This document shows, piece by piece, positions 25,966 to 35,400 of a stretch of DNA of 64,000 nucleotides. Under the pieces are notes generated by a model. It did no database searches. It saw nothing but the letters and a program-made list of their open reading frames with translations, and was not told the origin of the DNA. The translations under genes were made by a program, and so were the position numbers. Every line of letters starts with the position of its first letter. The stretch's first letter is position 1. Origin of the DNA: Chryseobacterium binzhouense (lineage in GTDB: Bacteria > Bacteroidota > Bacteroidia > Flavobacteriales > Weeksellaceae); contig NZ_VKOG01000001.1 in assembly GCF_007474545.1 (NCBI RefSeq), positions 992,001 to 1,056,000 on the forward strand. The letters run 5' to 3'.

Positions 25966-25990
25966 AATATTTTTTTAGTTATCATATCAT

Positions 25991-26020
25991 ACTCCAATTG
26001 CAAAGTTGGAGTTTTTTTTA
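25991..26020 (+). terminator. Rho-independent terminator
   Basis: ACTCCAA (25991-25997) pairs with TTGGAGT (26006-26012), followed by eight Ts. Confidence 0.8.
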
Positions 26021-26139
26021 TTTTATTTTTAAATTTTATACAATTAAGTCTCGTTAAAGCGATTTTAGTCCATAAAACCTCAGTATTGGTGAGTGATATT
26101 AATCATGTTAACAAATTTTAATATTGCAAATATCACTTA

Positions 26140-26147
26140 TAAATTTG
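26140..26147 (+). promoter_or_regulatory. Candidate -7 promoter element
   Basis: TAAATTTG matches TAnnTTTG 30 nt before the ATG at 26177. TGCAAAT and ATTTGCA flank the region as a 7-bp inverted repeat overlapping the box, so it could be regulated. Confidence 0.45.
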
Positions 26148-26176
26148 CAGTCAGAAAATATTAAATAATTTAAAAC

Positions 26177-26791
26177 ATGAAAAAAATATTATTAGCAGCT
26201 GCAGTAGTAGCTTTTGGTTTATCAAACGCTCAAATCGCAAAAGGAACTACTTATGTATCAGGAGTAGTTGGATATTCTTCTACAGAAAATAACAATGATG
26301 ATACTAAAGTAGAAAACTTCGCAGTTGTCCCAACAGTGGGTTATTTTGTTGCACCAAACTTGGCAGTAGGTTTAGGAGTTGGTTATGCATCAGCTAGTGA
26401 GAAAGAAACTTTTCAAAATGGTTTCGATAAATATACTCAGTCTGCATTTGTAGTTGAGCCTTTCGTAAGAAAATACTGGACTTTAGGAGATAAATTGTAT
26501 ATCTTCGGTCAGCTTTCAGTTCCTATGCAGTTTGGGAATGAAAAAATGGAAGAAAACTTAAACAACACTACAGTTTCAAACAAAGTAAACTATAACTCAT
26601 TTGGTGTTTCTGTAAAACCAGGTTTAGATTATTTCTTAAACAAAAACTGGACTATTGAAGCAACTATCGGAGAGTTCGGTTACAATACATCAAAATATGA
26701 TGTTGACGGAGCAAAAAATGTAAACAACTTCAACTTCGGATTGAACCTTGCTAACGTTGGTATCGGTGTGAAATATGTTTTTGCTAAGTAA
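26177..26791 (+). CDS. Outer-membrane beta-barrel protein (porin-like family)
   Basis: The 204-residue protein has a signal peptide (MKKILLAAAVVAFGLSNAQ) and a barrel of alternating strands: VPTVGYFVAPNLAVGLGVGYASASEKETF, FVEPFVRKYWTLGDKLYIFGQLSVP, and a terminal VGIGVKYVFAK. This is the common OMP_b-brl type of Chryseobacterium surface proteins. The function is unknown. It looks like an abundant single-gene unit with its own promoter and terminator. Confidence 0.8.
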   Translation: MKKILLAAAVVAFGLSNAQIAKGTTYVSGVVGYSSTENNNDDTKVENFAVVPTVGYFVAPNLAVGLGVGYASASEKETFQNGFDKYTQSAFVVEPFVRKYWTLGDKLYIFGQLSVPMQFGNEKMEENLNNTTVSNKVNYNSFGVSVKPGLDYFLNKNWTIEATIGEFGYNTSKYDVDGAKNVNNFNFGLNLANVGIGVKYVFAK

Positions 26792-26842
26792 TAAATAATT
26801 TCTGAACATTTGTTTAGAAGTAATCATTACATTAAATAATAT

Positions 26843-26878
26843 AATAGTCTGGTAATTTTTGCCAGACTATTTTATTTT
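26843..26878 (+). terminator. Rho-independent terminator
   Basis: AATAGTCTGG and CCAGACTATT form a perfect 10-bp stem followed by TTATTTT. Confidence 0.8.
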
Positions 26879-27218
26879 GCTATTGTTTAAATCAACTTGA
26901 TTTTGCATTAATTATAATGCTTTTTTAATGTAAAAGGTTGTCAGGATTCTTTTATATACTAACTATTTCTAAGTTTGCAAAGGCGTTTGACTTCGTCGAA
27001 TCTTCAATTTCACTCAGCAAATAACTCAGAGGGTTTTCAATGATGACAAATTACGAACAACCATTAAAATAAAAGGAATAATGAATATTGAAAATGAATT
27101 ATTTTTTCACAAAAGTTTTTAAATGGAAATATTTATCATCCAGAGACAAAAAATATCAGTAATTTTATCATAAAACATTTTTTTATCTTAGTTTTTTCTA
27201 CATCATCAAATTAAGTTT
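26879..27218. other. AT-rich intergenic region
   Basis: About 340 bp without a gene. It holds a fragment near 26985-27020 (GACTTCGTCGAATCTTC then TTTCACTCAGC) that resembles a decayed copy of the GAGCGTAGTCGAAGTG-type repeat seen intact at 62074-62090. Nothing else was recognised. Confidence 0.4.
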
Positions 27219-27847
27219 ATGAAATTAAGCATAGAAAATAATTTAGCTAAGTCAGATCCTGTTCTTGAAAAGATTATTTCCCAAATACCCAGTATTATTA
27301 TCAATTCCACAAATAATATTTTTCACGATGTAATAAGCTGTATTATAGAGCAGCAAATCCATTACCGAAGTACTAAAAAAGTCTTTGAAAAAGCTTTGGA
27401 GCGAGCAGGAATTGAATTTTTAACTATAGAGAATTTTCATTTAATTGAAAAACATTCTCTTTCAAAAATCAGACTCTCAATGGGAAAGTATGAGACTATG
27501 ATGGCTTTTATAGAATATTGGAATGCAAATACAAAAGACTTTAGTAAATTATCTGACGAAGAAATAAGAAAAGAGTATCTGCTGTAAAAGGAATTGGCAG
27601 ATGGACTATTGATATGATTTTGCTTTACACTCTGCAGAGACCAGATGTTTTTCCCTATGATGATTTCCATCTAAAAAATATCATGGTTTCACTTTATAAT
27701 CTAGATCCTAAAATTAAACTGAAAACACAAATGTTGTCAATAGCACAACATTGGGGAAATCAAAAGTCATTAGCTGTATTATATCTACTTAGCTGGAAAA
27801 ACTTACAAAAACAATACAATGCGAAGAGCCAGAACCGAAATATCTAA
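27219..27847 (+). pseudogene. DNA-3-methyladenine glycosylase 2 (AlkA-like, HhH-GPD), frameshifted
   Basis: The first frame (27219-27587) covers the N-terminal part (FHDVISCIIEQQIHYRSTKKVFEKALERAG...SDEEIRKEYLL stop). Shifting frame just before that stop gives AVKGIGRWTIDMILLYTLQRPDVFPYDDFHLKNIM, the helix-hairpin-helix GPD segment with the catalytic-type Asp in PYDD. The two halves together match one short AlkA-like glycosylase that removes alkylated bases. A single indel near 27575-27587 explains the break; there is no obvious slippery heptamer. The 3' end overlaps the TetR start by about 29 nt. Confidence 0.75.
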
Positions 27848-28433
27848 AGAAAACCGTAAACAATTTATTTTAGATTGTGCAGAAGAGCTAATTCTTGCAG
27901 AGGGTTTATCAAGTTTAAGTTTAATAAAAGTATCTAAAAAAACCAAGCTTGCCGTTGGTACTATTTATCTTTATTTTAGTAGCAAAGAGGATATCATTGC
28001 AAATCTTACAATTAAATCCAGAGAAATTTTACTTGAAAAGTTTATACAATATACCAGCGAAAAAGAAAATGCCATTGAAAAAATAGCTGAACTTCTTAAG
28101 GCATTTTATTCTTTTTATAAAGAAAAGCCTTTCTATAATCAGCTGGTGTCCTTCTATGAAACCAATTCAGGTCTTGAAGAAACTGAAGAATTAAAAGCAG
28201 CAAGCTTCAATATAACAAAACTAGTGTCAGATATTATAAGAGAAGGAAAAAAAGAAAATATCATTCAAAAAGATTTAAACGAAATGGAATTTTCGTTCTG
28301 GCTTTGGGCAACTACCATCGGTGTTATTCAGCTTTTAGAAATAAAAGGGAATATAGTGACTGATACATTAAAACAATCTGAATCTGAATTTTATAAAAAC
28401 CATATTAAAATGATAATCAGTTCTTTAGGTTAA
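27819..28433 (+). CDS. TetR/AcrR family transcriptional regulator
   Basis: The 204-residue protein has the TetR N-terminal helix-turn-helix: FILDCAEELILAEGLSSLSLIKVSKKTKLAVGTIYLYFSSKEDIIANL (residues about 17-65), and a helical C-terminal ligand domain with no recognised ligand. Its start overlaps the damaged glycosylase. Just downstream lies a perfect 20-bp inverted repeat covering the promoter of the AhpD-like gene, which this regulator may bind. Confidence 0.88.
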   Translation: MRRARTEISKENRKQFILDCAEELILAEGLSSLSLIKVSKKTKLAVGTIYLYFSSKEDIIANLTIKSREILLEKFIQYTSEKENAIEKIAELLKAFYSFYKEKPFYNQLVSFYETNSGLEETEELKAASFNITKLVSDIIREGKKENIIQKDLNEMEFSFWLWATTIGVIQLLEIKGNIVTDTLKQSESEFYKNHIKMIISSLG

Positions 28434-28440
28434 TAGTTTA

Positions 28441-28485
28441 AAAATACAAAAATAAATGAATGTAGTTCATTTATTTTTGTATTTT
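28441..28485. promoter_or_regulatory. Perfect 20-bp inverted repeat overlapping promoter of AhpD-like gene
   Basis: aaaatacaaaaataaatgaa (28441-28460) is exactly complementary to 28466-28485 around a 5-nt centre, TGTAG. The right arm contains two TAnnTTTG boxes (28472-28479 and 28480-28487). It could be a TetR operator, a terminator for the tetR gene, or both. Confidence 0.65.
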
Positions 28486-28508
28486 TGTTCTTATTAAAAC
28501 TTAAAGAA

Positions 28509-29024
28509 ATGAAAGAAACAAAAATTAGATTATTTCAAGAAGCTGAAAAATTAGGAATGTTTGTAGTTGGTCAAAAAAGACCAGACATTTTTAATGCCTT
28601 TTTGAATCTGGCTCATGAGGTTATGCATCCCGAAAGTGCTTTTAGTCCCTTAATTAGAGAGTTGCTGGGTTCCTATGTATCAAAGAAGTTCGGGTGTAGT
28701 TTTTGTCATTTAGGACATTTAGAAACAGCTTTTGCTATTGGCGGAGATAAAGTAAGAACGCTTGTAGACAATCCGTCAGAAGAATTAAAACCAGTATATT
28801 CACTGGCTGATAAAATAGTTGATAACGCTGTAAAAGAACAAGACGTAGTAGATTTTCTTAATTTAGGCTATACTGAAAAGCACTATGAAGATATTGTTTT
28901 TGTATGCGCTTTATTTGGATTTGCTAATCGAATGGTTACCGGCTTTGGAATTGAATACAATCCAACACGAGATGAATCGTCTTCTCGCTATTTAGCAAGA
29001 GGATATAAAATGATAAATAATTAA
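28509..29024 (+). CDS. Carboxymuconolactone decarboxylase/AhpD-like protein
   Basis: The 171-residue helical protein has the AhpD-type redox motif FGCSFCHLGH (Cys63, Cys66, His67, His70), spaced as in alkylhydroperoxidase AhpD-fold enzymes, so a thiol-based peroxidase or reductant role is plausible. ATG 28509 is chosen over a TTG at 28485 that lies inside the palindrome. The upstream TetR gene and operator-like palindrome suggest induction by a toxic compound or peroxide. Confidence 0.8.
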   Translation: MKETKIRLFQEAEKLGMFVVGQKRPDIFNAFLNLAHEVMHPESAFSPLIRELLGSYVSKKFGCSFCHLGHLETAFAIGGDKVRTLVDNPSEELKPVYSLADKIVDNAVKEQDVVDFLNLGYTEKHYEDIVFVCALFGFANRMVTGFGIEYNPTRDESSSRYLARGYKMINN

Positions 29025-29290
29025 ACTGACTCTGGTAATTTTCATAATGCTTATATTTCTTACATTAGAATAAGCTTAACCAAATCTAGACAAAGCCGCT
29101 TCGCTTATTAACAGTAATTTACATAATCCTTAATTGATAAGTGTAACGGCTTTGTATATTAGGATAAAGAATATTATAGTGCTAGTTTCTTTATTCCTGC
29201 CTTATCATTCTGATCTATAGTCTCACTTTATTGTATAAATGATATTGACAATATATGATGCATATCATAATAATTTTATTAATATTTTAG
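29025..29290. other. Intergenic region with two hairpins
   Basis: GCTTAT...ATAAGC (29049-29075) and a larger imperfect stem, ACAAAGCCG (from 29090) with CGGCTTTGT (to 29155), lie between the AhpD-like gene and the efflux operon. TATGAT-GCAT-ATCATA near 29255 is a small inverted repeat. No gene was seen. The hairpins may terminate the upstream transcript. Confidence 0.4.
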
Positions 29291-29308
29291 TTTAACAATT
29301 TTGTCAAA
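29291..29308. promoter_or_regulatory. Candidate TetR operator, copy 1
   Basis: TTTAACA-ATTT-TGTCAAA, an imperfect inverted repeat overlapping the -33 TTG of the efflux operon promoter. A second copy with identical arms starts exactly 50 bp downstream. Confidence 0.6.
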
Positions 29309-29330
29309 ACATTTGTTTGGTATAAATTTG
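29301..29330 (+). promoter_or_regulatory. Promoter of the TetR-TolC-HlyD-RND operon
   Basis: TTG (29301-29303), 19 nt, TAAATTTG (29323-29330): an exact match to the Bacteroidetes promoter, 20 nt before the tetR ATG. Confidence 0.7.
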
Positions 29331-29340
29331 CACAAATTTG

Positions 29341-29358
29341 TTTAACAAAAATGTCAAA
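29341..29358. promoter_or_regulatory. Candidate TetR operator, copy 2
   Basis: TTTAACA-AAAA-TGTCAAA has the same arms as copy 1 and spans the tetR ATG (29351-29353). Confidence 0.6.
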
Positions 29359-29944
29359 TCAAAATAAGAAAGATCAAACTCAGGAATTAATAAAAGATAC
29401 TGCCAAGAATTTGTTTTTCGTACAGGGAAAGTTCAATTCAACGACACAGGAAATTGCAGATGAAGCAGGAGTAAACAGAACTTTGATTAATTACTATTTC
29501 AGATCAAGAGATAACCTCATTCAGATTATTTTTAACGAAGCACAACGTGTGGAAAAAGAAAAATCTGAAATCATTATGAATTCTGATCTGCCACTCAAGC
29601 AGAAAATCAGCGAGTTTATAGAAGGAAGTCTGTCAACAAGCCTGCAATATCCATATCTTGAAACTTATATTGTTTCTCAAATCAATAAAGGAACCTGTCA
29701 TCAAAAAGATATTGAAGAGAGAGATCTGAAAAGGCTGTATGACGATATTGAAAAGGAAATGGATAAAGGCAATATCGAAAAAATGGCTCCCGTTCAGTTT
29801 CTGATCAATATGGTTTCGCTACTGGTTTTTCCAAGTGCAGTGAGACCTTTATTCATGGAAAATCTTATGCTTAGCGAAAGTGAATTTAATAAAATTATTT
29901 CCGAGCGAAAAGAAATTATCATCAATATGCTTTTTAAGAATTAA
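29351..29944 (+). CDS. TetR/AcrR family regulator of efflux operon
   Basis: The 197-residue protein has the TetR helix-turn-helix (ELIKDTAKNLFFVQGKFNSTTQEIADEAGVNRTLINYYFRSRDNLIQII, residues about 12-60). It is the first gene of an operon with an outer-membrane channel, adaptor and RND pump, and its promoter carries two operator-like sites, so it most likely represses itself and the pump. The inducer is unknown. Its C-terminal domain resembles other Bacteroidetes regulators placed before RND operons. Confidence 0.88.
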   Translation: MSNQNKKDQTQELIKDTAKNLFFVQGKFNSTTQEIADEAGVNRTLINYYFRSRDNLIQIIFNEAQRVEKEKSEIIMNSDLPLKQKISEFIEGSLSTSLQYPYLETYIVSQINKGTCHQKDIEERDLKRLYDDIEKEMDKGNIEKMAPVQFLINMVSLLVFPSAVRPLFMENLMLSESEFNKIISERKEIIINMLFKN

Positions 29945-30013
29945 TTTTTAAAGTAAATGAAACAGTATTCCGTCATTTAATAATAACATAGAAAAATAAA
30001 CGAAGTATAAATT

Positions 30014-31366
30014 ATGAACAGAAAACGTATAACTGCTAAAAAACTCAAAATAGGAGTTGCTGCAGCATTTATGTTGTTTACCTCTTCTTCTGCATTTGCC
30101 CAGCAGCAGGTTTCTTTACAGGAAGCCATCAAACAGGCTCTTCAGAATAAAGCGGAAGCCAAAAAGGCAGCTTTGCAGGTAAAAAAAGCAGAGTACAAGA
30201 TCAATGAAGCAAAGGCAGGAGCCTTGCCTCAGATAAGTGCTAATGCGGGTTTAACGTATAATCCCATCATTCAGGAGTCTTTGCTTGAATTTGGAGGTCA
30301 GCGTTTACGAGCACAGTTGGGTCAGCCTTGGGTTTCTCAGGCAGTCGTGCAGGTTCAGCAGGCAATTTTTGACCAAAGAGTTTTCACCGGACTGAAAGCA
30401 GCAAAATCAACCAGAGAATTTTATATCCTCAATGCACAGCTTACCAACGAACAGCTTATAGAAAATGTTGCAACCGCTTACTATCAGGTTTTTGTACAGG
30501 AAGAAAATCTTAAAACCATTGAAGCCAGCTACGCTAATACCGAAAGAGTACGCAATATCATCAAAAGTCTGGTAGATAATGGTCTGGCTAAAGGAATTGA
30601 TTTGGACAGAACCAATGTGCAGCTTACCAATATAGGTTCTAATAAGCAGCAATTGATCAATGCAGTTGAACTTTCAAAAAATGCGCTGAAGTTTTATATG
30701 GGAATCCCTATTGACACAGCAATTGAACTGGAAGAGAAAACGATAGAACCACAGCCTCAGCTTTTAGAAAATACAGTAAATCTGAATAACAGAACCGAGC
30801 TGAAAGTCCTTAACAAAAACAGAGAACTTTTGGTATTCAATAAAAAGGCAACGGAAGCATATCTTTATCCAACTGTCGGACTGCAGGCAAATTACGGATG
30901 GGCAGGAATGGGTTCTAAATTTCCTTTAACCAATGGTTTCAACAACGGAGTTTTGTGGAGCGATTATTCTGCAATCGGATTGAATATCAATATTCCGATT
31001 TTTACAGGAGGATCTACCAAATCTAAAATCCAACAGGCGGAAATTGATATTCAGGATCTGGATCAGGATATTCAGAACACGCAGCAAAGTCTTGATCTTG
31101 ATTATAAAAATGCAGTTACCAATATTGAAAACTCTTTAATCAATATCGAAAGCATGAAGAGTAATGTAGCACTTGCCGAGAAAGTACAGAAAGATACACA
31201 GGCAAACTACCAATATGGCCTTGCTCCTCTTACAGAAGTTTTGGATGCTGAAAATGCACTTACCCAGGCAAAACAGAACTACGCCAATGCACTTTTGGAC
31301 TATAAGCAGGCAGAAATTAAATTAATAAAAGCTAAAGGAGAACTCAATACACTACAAAACCCATAA
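30014..31366 (+). CDS. TolC family outer-membrane efflux protein
   Basis: The 450-residue protein has a signal peptide ending SAFAQ and the duplicated alpha-helical/beta-strand pattern of TolC proteins: VSLQEAIKQALQNKAEAKKAALQVKKAEYKINEAKAGALPQISANAGLTY, and a second half with VGLQANYGWAG and the long helix to the C-terminus. It forms the outer-membrane exit duct of a tripartite pump with the adaptor 8 nt downstream and the RND permease after that. Confidence 0.92.
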   Translation: MNRKRITAKKLKIGVAAAFMLFTSSSAFAQQQVSLQEAIKQALQNKAEAKKAALQVKKAEYKINEAKAGALPQISANAGLTYNPIIQESLLEFGGQRLRAQLGQPWVSQAVVQVQQAIFDQRVFTGLKAAKSTREFYILNAQLTNEQLIENVATAYYQVFVQEENLKTIEASYANTERVRNIIKSLVDNGLAKGIDLDRTNVQLTNIGSNKQQLINAVELSKNALKFYMGIPIDTAIELEEKTIEPQPQLLENTVNLNNRTELKVLNKNRELLVFNKKATEAYLYPTVGLQANYGWAGMGSKFPLTNGFNNGVLWSDYSAIGLNINIPIFTGGSTKSKIQQAEIDIQDLDQDIQNTQQSLDLDYKNAVTNIENSLINIESMKSNVALAEKVQKDTQANYQYGLAPLTEVLDAENALTQAKQNYANALLDYKQAEIKLIKAKGELNTLQNP

Positions 31367-31373
31367 TTAAACA

Positions 31374-32435
31374 ATGAAAAAAACTTTAATATACATTATC
31401 GTAGCTGCTGTACTGATAGGTTTGGCAGCATGGAAAATTGCTGATAATAAGAAGAAACAGGAAACAGAAGTAAAAGAAGTAGCAAAACAGGTTGATAAAA
31501 TCAATGTAAATGTAGTTACTGTTTCCAGAGAAAATATCAATACAGATTACTCAGCCAACGGAACTTTTATTCCAAAGCAGGAAATGAATCAGTCAGCTGA
31601 TATTTCCGGACGTATTGTAAGCGTGATGGTAAAAGAAGGAGCAAGAGTTGGTGCAGGTCAGGTTTTGGCTACAATAAAAAGAGACGCTATTGAAGTAGAT
31701 GTTACTCAGGCTCAGAATAACTTACAAAACGCGATTATTGACAATCAACGTTACGAAAACGCTTTCAAAACAGGCGGTGTTACCAAACAGCAGCTTGATA
31801 ACTCCAGATTACAGCTTAAAAATGCACAGGCTGCAGTAAGAGCACAAGGTGTGAGAGTAAATGATACAAGCATCAGAGCGGGTATCAGCGGAACAATCAA
31901 CAAAAGAATGGTAGAGCCGGGAAGCGTAGTTGCTCCGGGAACTCCTTTATTTGAAATTGTGAATATCAATACTTTAAAACTTTCAGTTTTAGTAGATGAA
32001 AGCCAGATTGGAAGAATTTCATTAGGTCAGGATGTTGCTATTAATGTCAATGTTTTACCAGAAGAATCTTTCAGCGGAAGAATTACTTTCATTGCTCCGA
32101 AAAGTGATGCTTCTCTGAATTTCCCGGTTGAAATTGAAGTTCAGAACAGAGGAAATCTGAAAGCAGGGATGTACGCGACAGCAATATTCAAAACCAATAA
32201 CGGAGCTGAAACACAAAATATGCTTACCGTTCCTGCAGAAGCATTTGTAAACGGAGTAAGTTCAGGGCAGCTATTTGTTGTAAATAATGGAACTGCGAAA
32301 CTCATTAAAGTTCAGACCGGAAAAGTGTATGGTGATAAAGTACAGATTTTAAGCGGACTTAACGGTGGTGAACAAGTGGTAACAAGTGGACAGATCAATC
32401 TGGACAACGGTTCAAAAATCAATATCGTAAAGTAA
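31374..32435 (+). CDS. RND efflux periplasmic adaptor (HlyD/AcrA family)
   Basis: The 353-residue protein has an N-terminal hydrophobic anchor (LIYIIVAAVLIGLAAW) without a lipobox Cys, then barrel-sandwich and hairpin domains: QSADISGRIVSVMVKEGARVGAGQVLATIKRDAIEVDVTQAQNNL and SIRAGISGTINKRMVEPGSVVAPGTPLFEI. It bridges the inner-membrane RND pump and the TolC duct. Only 7-8 nt separate it from its neighbours, indicating one operon. Confidence 0.92.
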   Translation: MKKTLIYIIVAAVLIGLAAWKIADNKKKQETEVKEVAKQVDKINVNVVTVSRENINTDYSANGTFIPKQEMNQSADISGRIVSVMVKEGARVGAGQVLATIKRDAIEVDVTQAQNNLQNAIIDNQRYENAFKTGGVTKQQLDNSRLQLKNAQAAVRAQGVRVNDTSIRAGISGTINKRMVEPGSVVAPGTPLFEIVNINTLKLSVLVDESQIGRISLGQDVAINVNVLPEESFSGRITFIAPKSDASLNFPVEIEVQNRGNLKAGMYATAIFKTNNGAETQNMLTVPAEAFVNGVSSGQLFVVNNGTAKLIKVQTGKVYGDKVQILSGLNGGEQVVTSGQINLDNGSKINIVK

Positions 32436-32441
32436 GAGAAG

Positions 32442-35400
32442 ATGAAGTTAGCAGAAATATCCATTAAAAGACCATCCCTTGTCATCGTATTGTTTACGAT
32501 TCTTACATTGGGAGGTTTATTAAGCTACTCCATGATGGGGTACGAGCTGATTCCGAAGTTTGAAACCAATATGGTAACCATTTCTACGGTATATCCGGGA
32601 GCTTCACCGAGCGAGGTAGAAACTTCGGTAACCAGAAAGATTGAAGATGCTGTTGGTTCTTTGGAAAATGTAAAAAAAGTTGAATCATCTTCCTATGAGA
32701 GTTTGTCGGTAATTATGGTTCAGCTGAATACCGGAGCCGATGTAAACTATGCTTTGAATGATGCTCAGAGAAAGGTAAATGCGATTCTGGCAGATCTTCC
32801 GGAAGATGCAGATCCGCCTTCTTTGCAGAAATTCTCATTAGATGATTTACCAATCATGACTTTGAGTATTACCAGTGGTAAACTAAATAATAAAGAGCTT
32901 TATGATCTTTTAGATAAAAAAATAGAGCCTATTTTCTCAAGAGTAAATGGTGTTGCTCAGGTTGACCTTATTGGCGGACAGGAGAGAGAAATTCAGGTAA
33001 ATCTGGATGAAAAGAAAATGCAGGGGTACGGCATTGCTATTGGAGATGTGCAGCAGGCAATTTTATCTTCCAATTTAGATTTCCCTACCGGAGCACTGAA
33101 AACAAGAACTTCAAGATCAACGATCAGACTTTCAGGAAAGTACCGTAACATTGAAGAGATGAATAATCTTGTGGTTTCCAATAAAAACGGAGCACAGGTT
33201 CGTTTGTCTGATATTGCTATGGTTTTTGATACTCAAAAAGATGTAGAAAAAGTAGCACGTTTTAATCAGAATCCTACGATTTTACTTCAGGTAAAAAAAC
33301 AGTCTGATGCCAATGCGGTTTCTGTTTCGGAAGCTATTCAAAAAACAATTGCTCAGGTTCAGGAAGATTACAAAAATCAGTCACTTAAAGTGAATATCGT
33401 TGATGACAGCACCAATTTCACGTTAGATGCAGCAGATCACGTAATATTTGATTTATTTCTTGCCATTATTCTGGTAGCGGTTGTAATGCTTTTATTCCTT
33501 CACAATATCAGAAACGCATTTATTGTAATGGTTTCTATTCCGGTATCATTGATTGCAACGGTTATTGGAATGTATTTGATGGGATATACTCTTAACTTAA
33601 TGAGTTTACTTGGTCTTTCGCTTGTGGTGGGTATTCTTGTGGATGATGCCATTGTGGTATTGGAAAATGTTTACCGTCACATGGAGATGGGGAAAAGCAG
33701 AATCCGTGCAGCATATGACGGAGCTTCAGAAATTGGCTTTACGGTAACGGCAATTACTTTGGTAATCGTTGTAGTATTCCTTCCGATAGCAATGAGTTCA
33801 GGATTAGTTTCTGATATTCTTGCGCAGTTCTGCGTAACGGTGGTAATTGCAACAATGTTCTCATTATTGGCATCATTTACCATTATTCCTTGGTTATCTT
33901 CAAGATTTGGTAAATTAGTTCATTTGACAGGTAAGAATCCTTTCGAGAAATTCATTCTCTGGTTTGAAAAGCAATTAGAAAAGTTTACTCAGTGGATCAG
34001 CGGAATTCTGGAATGGTGTCTTAAAACAACTTTAAGAAGAGTAATGACTGTGATCGTGACTTTCATTATTTTAATTTCTTCATTTATGCTGGTAGCGTTC
34101 GGATTTATTGGAGGTGAATTTTTCCCTAAAATGGACAGAGGACAGTTTCTTGTTCAGATGGAATTGCCAAAAGATGCTTCTGTAGAAAAAACCAATCAGG
34201 TAACTTTGGAAGTTGAAAAGTATCTCCGAAATGATAAAGATGTAGTAGATATGATTACCACAGTAGGTCAGCAGTCTTCCGGATTTGGTGGAGTTCAGGC
34301 TACTTTGTATCAGTCAGAAATTCAGGTTATCTTAGTGGATAAATCAGAACGTAACGAAAGTACCGATATTAAATCTGCCAAAATCAAGAGAGCTTTAGAA
34401 GAAAAATTTACAGGAGTTGAGTTCAAAACAGCGCCAATCGGTTTAATGGGGGCAGACAATGCGCCAATTGAGTTGGTGGTAACTGCTCAGGATAACGAAA
34501 CGGCGAATAAAGAAGCCAACAGAATTTTGGAATTGCTTAAAAAAGTACCGGGATCTGTTGATGCAGAATTATCTACCGATTCCGGAAATCCTGAAGTTCA
34601 GGTAAATATCGACAGAGATAAAATGTCTTCTTTAGGATTAAATCTTGCAAGTGTAGGACAGACTATGCAGACGGCATTCAGCGGAAATACAGATGGGAAA
34701 TTCAGAGCTGGTGAATATGAATATGATATTAACATCCGTTTTGGTGATGCCAACAGACAATCTATTGAGGATGTAAGAAATTTAATTTTCACCAATCCTC
34801 AGGGAGAACAGGTAAGACTAAGTCAGTTTGCTGAAGTGAAAATGGGATCTGGACCAAGTTTGCTTGAACGTAGAGATAAATCACCTTCTGTAAAAGTAAA
34901 ATCTAAAGTAGTGGGTCGTCCTGTAGGAGATGTAGCGAATGAATGGGCAGCTCAGTTTATGGATAACGAAAAAACAAAACCTGCTGGTGTAAGTTATATT
35001 TGGAGTGGAGATATGGAGAACCAGACAGAAGGTTTCGGTACTTTAGGAATCGCTTTATTGGCAGCTATTGTATTGGTATATCTGGTAATGGTATCGCTGT
35101 ATGATTCATTTGTGTATCCTTTTGTGGTATTATTTTCTATTCCTCTGGCGTTAATTGGAGTAATGGTAATTCTTGCTATCACAGGAAATTCTTTGAATAT
35201 CTTCACCATGCTCGGAATGATTATGTTGATCGGTTTAGTAGCGAAAAATGCAATTATGATTGTCGACTTTGCCAATATGAGAAAAGCAGCGGGGGCAAAT
35301 ACACATGATGCGTTGATTCAGGCAAACCACGCCCGTCTTCGTCCGATTTTGATGACAACAATTGCGATGATTTTCGGGATGATTCCGATTGCTATTGCAA

